This document shows positions 61,321 to 64,000 of a stretch of DNA of 64,000 nt, in pieces. The stretch comes from Robertmurraya korlensis NBRC 107688 (GTDB taxonomy: Bacteria > Bacillota > Bacilli > Bacillales > Cytobacillaceae), in NCBI RefSeq assembly GCF_001591645.1, contig NZ_BCVH01000001.1, forward strand, positions 496,001 through 560,000, in the 5' to 3' direction. Under the pieces are notes generated by a model that was not told the origin of the DNA, did not search any database, and saw only the letters and a program-made list of their open reading frames with translations. The position numbers and the translations under genes were made by a program. Positions within the stretch are counted from its first letter, which is position 1; each line of letters begins with the position of its first letter.

Positions 61321-61515
61321 ATGGGAGTAGAGAAAAGAGTTCAACTAAACGTACGTGTGACAAAAGAGACACTAGAAAAACTAGATGAAATTGTTGAGTA
61401 TTATCAGGAGCATACAAAGATCGGAAGAGTTTATAAAGGTGACGTACTTACTGATATTATTGATAAGTCTTACGAGGTCATGAATAAACAAAAGAAAAAT
61501 AGTAGAAAAATATAA
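61321..61515 (+). CDS. small ribbon-helix-helix (CopG/Arc-type) DNA-binding protein
   Basis: About 64 residues. VEKRVQLNVRVTKETLEKLDEIVEYY fits the beta strand and helix A of an RHH fold; VYKGDVLTDIIDKSYEVM is helix B. A dimer would bind DNA. ATG 61321 lies 12 bases past GGAGG; ATG 61309 is directly on the SD and unlikely. The operator-like repeat upstream is the probable target. No toxin gene is next to it. Ends in a bidirectional terminator. Confidence 0.7.
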   Translation: MGVEKRVQLNVRVTKETLEKLDEIVEYYQEHTKIGRVYKGDVLTDIIDKSYEVMNKQKKNSRKI

Positions 61516-61548
61516 AAAACTTCGAGTCATTGAACTCGAAGTTTTCAT
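61516..61548. terminator. bidirectional terminator
   Basis: AAAACTTCGAGT/ACTCGAAGTTTT hairpin between the RHH gene and convergent pit gene. Confidence 0.85.
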
Positions 61549-61552
61549 TTTC

Positions 61553-62551
61553 CTAGAAAATCATATTAAGGAAATAATAACATAAAGCTGCAATTGTTGC
61601 AGAAATTGGTAATGTAATTACCCAAGTTATGAGCATTCTTTGAGCGGTTCCCCACTTAACACCCTTTAGGCGGTGAGAAGCACCAACTCCTAAAATAGAA
61701 GACGAAATAACATGAGTGGTACTTACTGGTAGATGAATATACGTCGCACCAAAAATTATCATGGCACCAGTTAAGTCAGCTGCTACCCCATTAACAGGTC
61801 TAATTTTCATAATTTTACCGCCGACTGTCTTGATGATTTTCCACCCACCAACACTTGTGCCTAACCCCATCGCCAAAGCACAGGAAAATTGAACCCAGAA
61901 AGGAATATCGGTAGAAGTAGTGAATCCGTTGGCGATTAATGCCATCGTAATAATTCCCATCGCTTTTTGAGCATCATTGGTTCCGTGTGTATAAGCTTGT
62001 AAGGCTGCTGTGAAAATTTGAAAAATACGGAAATTTTTATTAGTCTTAGCTAAATTATTATGTTTGAAGATTACTTTAAAAATGCTATAAACAATATATC
62101 CTGCTACAAACGCAAGGATGGGAGAAAAAAGTAAAGCCTGTAAGATTTTTAGGAATCCTGTGTAATTCAGAGAAGTAAATCCTGCAGCGGCAATCGCTGC
62201 TCCCGCAATAGATCCAATAATCGCATGAGATGAGCTACTTGGAATACCATAGTACCAAGTTAGTAAGTTCCAAAAAATAGCTGCAATTAAGGCGGCTAAA
62301 ATAACTAGTGAACCGTTTTGAAGAGTAAAGGGATCCACAATATCTTTTGTTATTGTTTTTGCAACACCTGTGAATGTCATTGCTCCTAAGAAATTCATGA
62401 CTGCTGCAAGTATGATCGCGTGTCTAGGTTTTAATGCTTTTGTAGAAACAGCAGTCGCAATCGCATTTGCTGTATCGTGGAAGCCGTTAATGAAGTCAAA
62501 CGCTAGAGCACCGATTACTATTAAAATTGTTATCACAAATAATGCATCCAT
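61553..62551 (-). CDS. pit: inorganic phosphate transporter (PiT family)
   Basis: 332 residues, about ten membrane helices. The PiT signature occurs twice, near the N-terminus (DFINGFHDTANAIATAVSTKAL) and near residue 190 (QAYTHGTNDAQKAMGIITMALI). It takes up phosphate as a metal-phosphate complex or with H+. It follows the DUF47 gene by 14 bases, the usual pit pairing. Confidence 0.9.
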   Translation of the reverse strand: MDALFVITILIVIGALAFDFINGFHDTANAIATAVSTKALKPRHAIILAAVMNFLGAMTFTGVAKTITKDIVDPFTLQNGSLVILAALIAAIFWNLLTWYYGIPSSSSHAIIGSIAGAAIAAAGFTSLNYTGFLKILQALLFSPILAFVAGYIVYSIFKVIFKHNNLAKTNKNFRIFQIFTAALQAYTHGTNDAQKAMGIITMALIANGFTTSTDIPFWVQFSCALAMGLGTSVGGWKIIKTVGGKIMKIRPVNGVAADLTGAMIIFGATYIHLPVSTTHVISSSILGVGASHRLKGVKWGTAQRMLITWVITLPISATIAALCYYFLNMIF

Positions 62552-62565
62552 ATTAATAAGTCCCC

Positions 62566-63183
62566 TTATGCATTTTTCATGATGATGGTTTCAAGTGTGT
62601 TTGCCACACCTTGACAGCTATCAGCAATTTCTTCAAGTTCTTCATAAATTTCCTTGTATTGAATAACACGAATTGGATCTTTTTCTACTGAGAATAAATG
62701 CTTGATTGACTGACGAAGAATTCCATCACATTTTGATTCATAATCTTTAATTTTAATAGCATGTTCACGGATAGCCGGTAGCTTTTTAGTAGAGAGCAAT
62801 TCAACGGACTGTTGGATTTCAATTGCACAGCTTCTGATTGCTTCCACAAACTTCACCATAAATTCGTCAGCTTGAGTAATATTGTACATTTCAAACATTG
62901 CTGAACAATGCTCTATCCCATCAATCACATCATCCATACTCATAGCTAGAAGGAGAATATCTTCACGCTCAATTGGAGTAATAAAAGCGTTATTTAACTC
63001 TCTTATTACTTCGTGTACATATGAATCTCCTTTAGTTTCGTAATCCTTTAACGTCTCGGAGAATATTTTTAAATCGCTCACATTTTTTAATTTGTAATCA
63101 GCGAAATAATCTGCACCTTCTTTTAGATTTTGTGCAATGCTGCTTAACAAAGTATTAAACTTGTCTTTCTTCTTGAAAACCAT
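62566..63183 (-). CDS. DUF47 (PhoU-like) protein
   Basis: About 205 residues, all helical, of the DUF47/PhoU-like family (YKLKN-type N-terminus, LAMSMDDVIDGIEHCSAMFEMY). In many bacteria it is encoded next to pit and modulates phosphate uptake. ATG 63183 is favoured; ATG 63186 is only 4 bases past GGAGG. Confidence 0.85.
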   Translation of the reverse strand: MVFKKKDKFNTLLSSIAQNLKEGADYFADYKLKNVSDLKIFSETLKDYETKGDSYVHEVIRELNNAFITPIEREDILLLAMSMDDVIDGIEHCSAMFEMYNITQADEFMVKFVEAIRSCAIEIQQSVELLSTKKLPAIREHAIKIKDYESKCDGILRQSIKHLFSVEKDPIRVIQYKEIYEELEEIADSCQGVANTLETIIMKNA

Positions 63184-63394
63184 CATGTAACCTCCAATAA
63201 TATATCACTTCATCCAAACGAGATTAATTTTATATGAAAACTATTAAATAGGAAAGAATAATGTCGAAAAAATAGAGGTGTTTTCACAAAAATTTCTATT
63301 TTTATAAAAAAACCTAGTTTGTGGAAAAGAATACTTGCTTTTAAGATATTTATATGTCTTACATGCTCATTTCTCTTAAAAGGGACAAAAAAAA

Positions 63395-63424
63395 AACACA
63401 TCTTAGATGCTAAGAGCTGTGTTG
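63395..63424 (-). terminator. intrinsic terminator of racA
   Basis: AACACA.CTTAG/CTAAG.TGTGTT stem; a run of nine T follows on the minus strand. The 5' part overlaps the end of racA. Confidence 0.8.
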
Positions 63425-63940
63425 GGTGGAAGAACGAAATATACTTTGTAGGATATTCTGTTTTTTCTGCCTTCTAGGTTTGATATTTATTGGTTGTTCG
63501 GATGGATCGACAAGGGTTGAAGGGGGGACTTGCGTTGCTTCTAAGACACGTATTCTTTCTTCAAGTTTTTCGAGGGTAGCTTGCATTTCCTCCATTTCTC
63601 GTCGGTGTTGGAGAATCTGATAAGCGACAACTTGGTCTGCCTTTGTCTGAACAATGGATTCTAAACACTTGATGCGGTTTAATAGAAAAGAATTCTCATC
63701 TACAATTGACGAATGAACAGTTCCTACACGTGCAAACTCTTTACCAGCCGCTATTTCATGGTATACAAGTAAAGCTTCGTTTTGCTGTTCCTTGTAAGTC
63801 ATTAAAAGGTCTACGTCTTCTTGCCGATAAGTGAAATGACCCATTTCATTTCTATCAAGGTTCAGCTTTAATTGTTTTACCCAACGTTTAACGGTGCTAG
63901 AGGATACTCCTAATTGTTTTGCAACCGAACTCGTATTCAT
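63410..63940 (-). CDS. racA: RacA, polar chromosome-anchoring protein
   Basis: 176 residues. N-terminal MerR-like HTH (TSSVAKQLGVSSSTVKRWVKQL) followed by a long coiled coil (about 90-145; EEMQATLEKLEERIRVLEA) and a basic C-terminus. This matches RacA, which bridges the chromosome origin region to DivIVA at the cell pole during asymmetric division in sporulation. Monocistronic with its own terminator. The family is expressed from sigma-H in B. subtilis. Confidence 0.85.
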   Translation of the reverse strand: MNTSSVAKQLGVSSSTVKRWVKQLKLNLDRNEMGHFTYRQEDVDLLMTYKEQQNEALLVYHEIAAGKEFARVGTVHSSIVDENSFLLNRIKCLESIVQTKADQVVAYQILQHRREMEEMQATLEKLEERIRVLEATQVPPSTLVDPSEQPINIKPRRQKKQNILQSIFRSSTQHSS

Positions 63941-64000
63941 ATTCTCAACTCCTTTTATAGTAATGTTCTTCCTTAAAAATTGAATTCCTATCTTAGCGAC

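Overview
The window is chromosomal DNA from a low-GC, endospore-forming member of the Bacillaceae (Bacillus in the broad sense). Spore-former markers include RacA, an Sda-like kinase inhibitor, three YjcZ-type micro-proteins, SplA, a Spo0M-like protein and a YuzL-like protein. The metabolic flavour is facultative anaerobic: nitrate reduction, pyruvate formate-lyase, a formate/nitrite channel, a selenocysteine formate dehydrogenase and a B. subtilis-type Fnr all lie here. No rRNA, tRNA, IS element, prophage or CRISPR array was seen. The species cannot be fixed from the sequence alone.

Layout. 1-8.5 kb: a nitrate-reduction cluster with a NasC-type molybdenum subunit, a four-cluster ferredoxin, a Tat-exported Rieske protein, three small unknown proteins and NarK. 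It is followed by an Nre-like oxygen/nitrate sensing set (short kinase, response regulator, GAF protein, PAS kinase). 8.5-11.8 kb: a yybP-ykoY (Mn2+) riboswitch before a Spo0M-like gene, then DUF1232, a Gln-rich protein, CorA and ComFB. 11.8-14.3 kb: 5-oxoprolinase pxpBCA. 14.3-22.1 kb: a SAM-I riboswitch driving metI-metC-yitJ-metH. 22.2-26.2 kb: small genes including sda, a double-domain GGCT protein, a crcB pair, and a MifM-like arrest peptide upstream of yidC2. 26.3-28.7 kb: NAD salvage (pncB, nadE). 28.7-31.9 kb: pflBA with an Fnr-type promoter. 32-38.6 kb: cupredoxin, DacF-like carboxypeptidase, modAB, ABC-F ATPase, Sco. 38.6-43.6 kb: aldehyde dehydrogenase with a cre site, fnr and focA divergent with Fnr boxes, spore micro-proteins, SplA. 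43.7-44.4 kb: a gene-free stretch that looks like one structured non-coding RNA of about 650 nt. 44.4-51.2 kb: pepF, YhfH, an MHYT-PAS-PAS kinase, selenoprotein formate dehydrogenase. 51.2-64 kb: coiled-coil protein, threonine aldolase, CAP lipoprotein, ykoST, an SF1 helicase, a candidate 120-nt minus-strand RNA, MhqO-like dioxygenase, an RHH repressor with a probable operator, Pit/DUF47 and racA.

How it fits together. Under oxygen limitation Fnr would activate itself and pflB. PFL makes formate, FocA moves it, and the Sec formate dehydrogenase oxidises it. The NasC/Rieske cluster with NarK could use nitrate as electron acceptor under Nre control. ModAB would supply molybdenum to both molybdoenzymes. 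These links are inferred from gene content and sites, not shown by the sequence itself.

The strongest items for a second look are the in-frame UGA with a bacterial SECIS, the MifM-YidC2 arrest switch with its SD-masking hairpin, the unusual subunit mix of the nitrate reductase cluster, and two non-coding RNA candidates.
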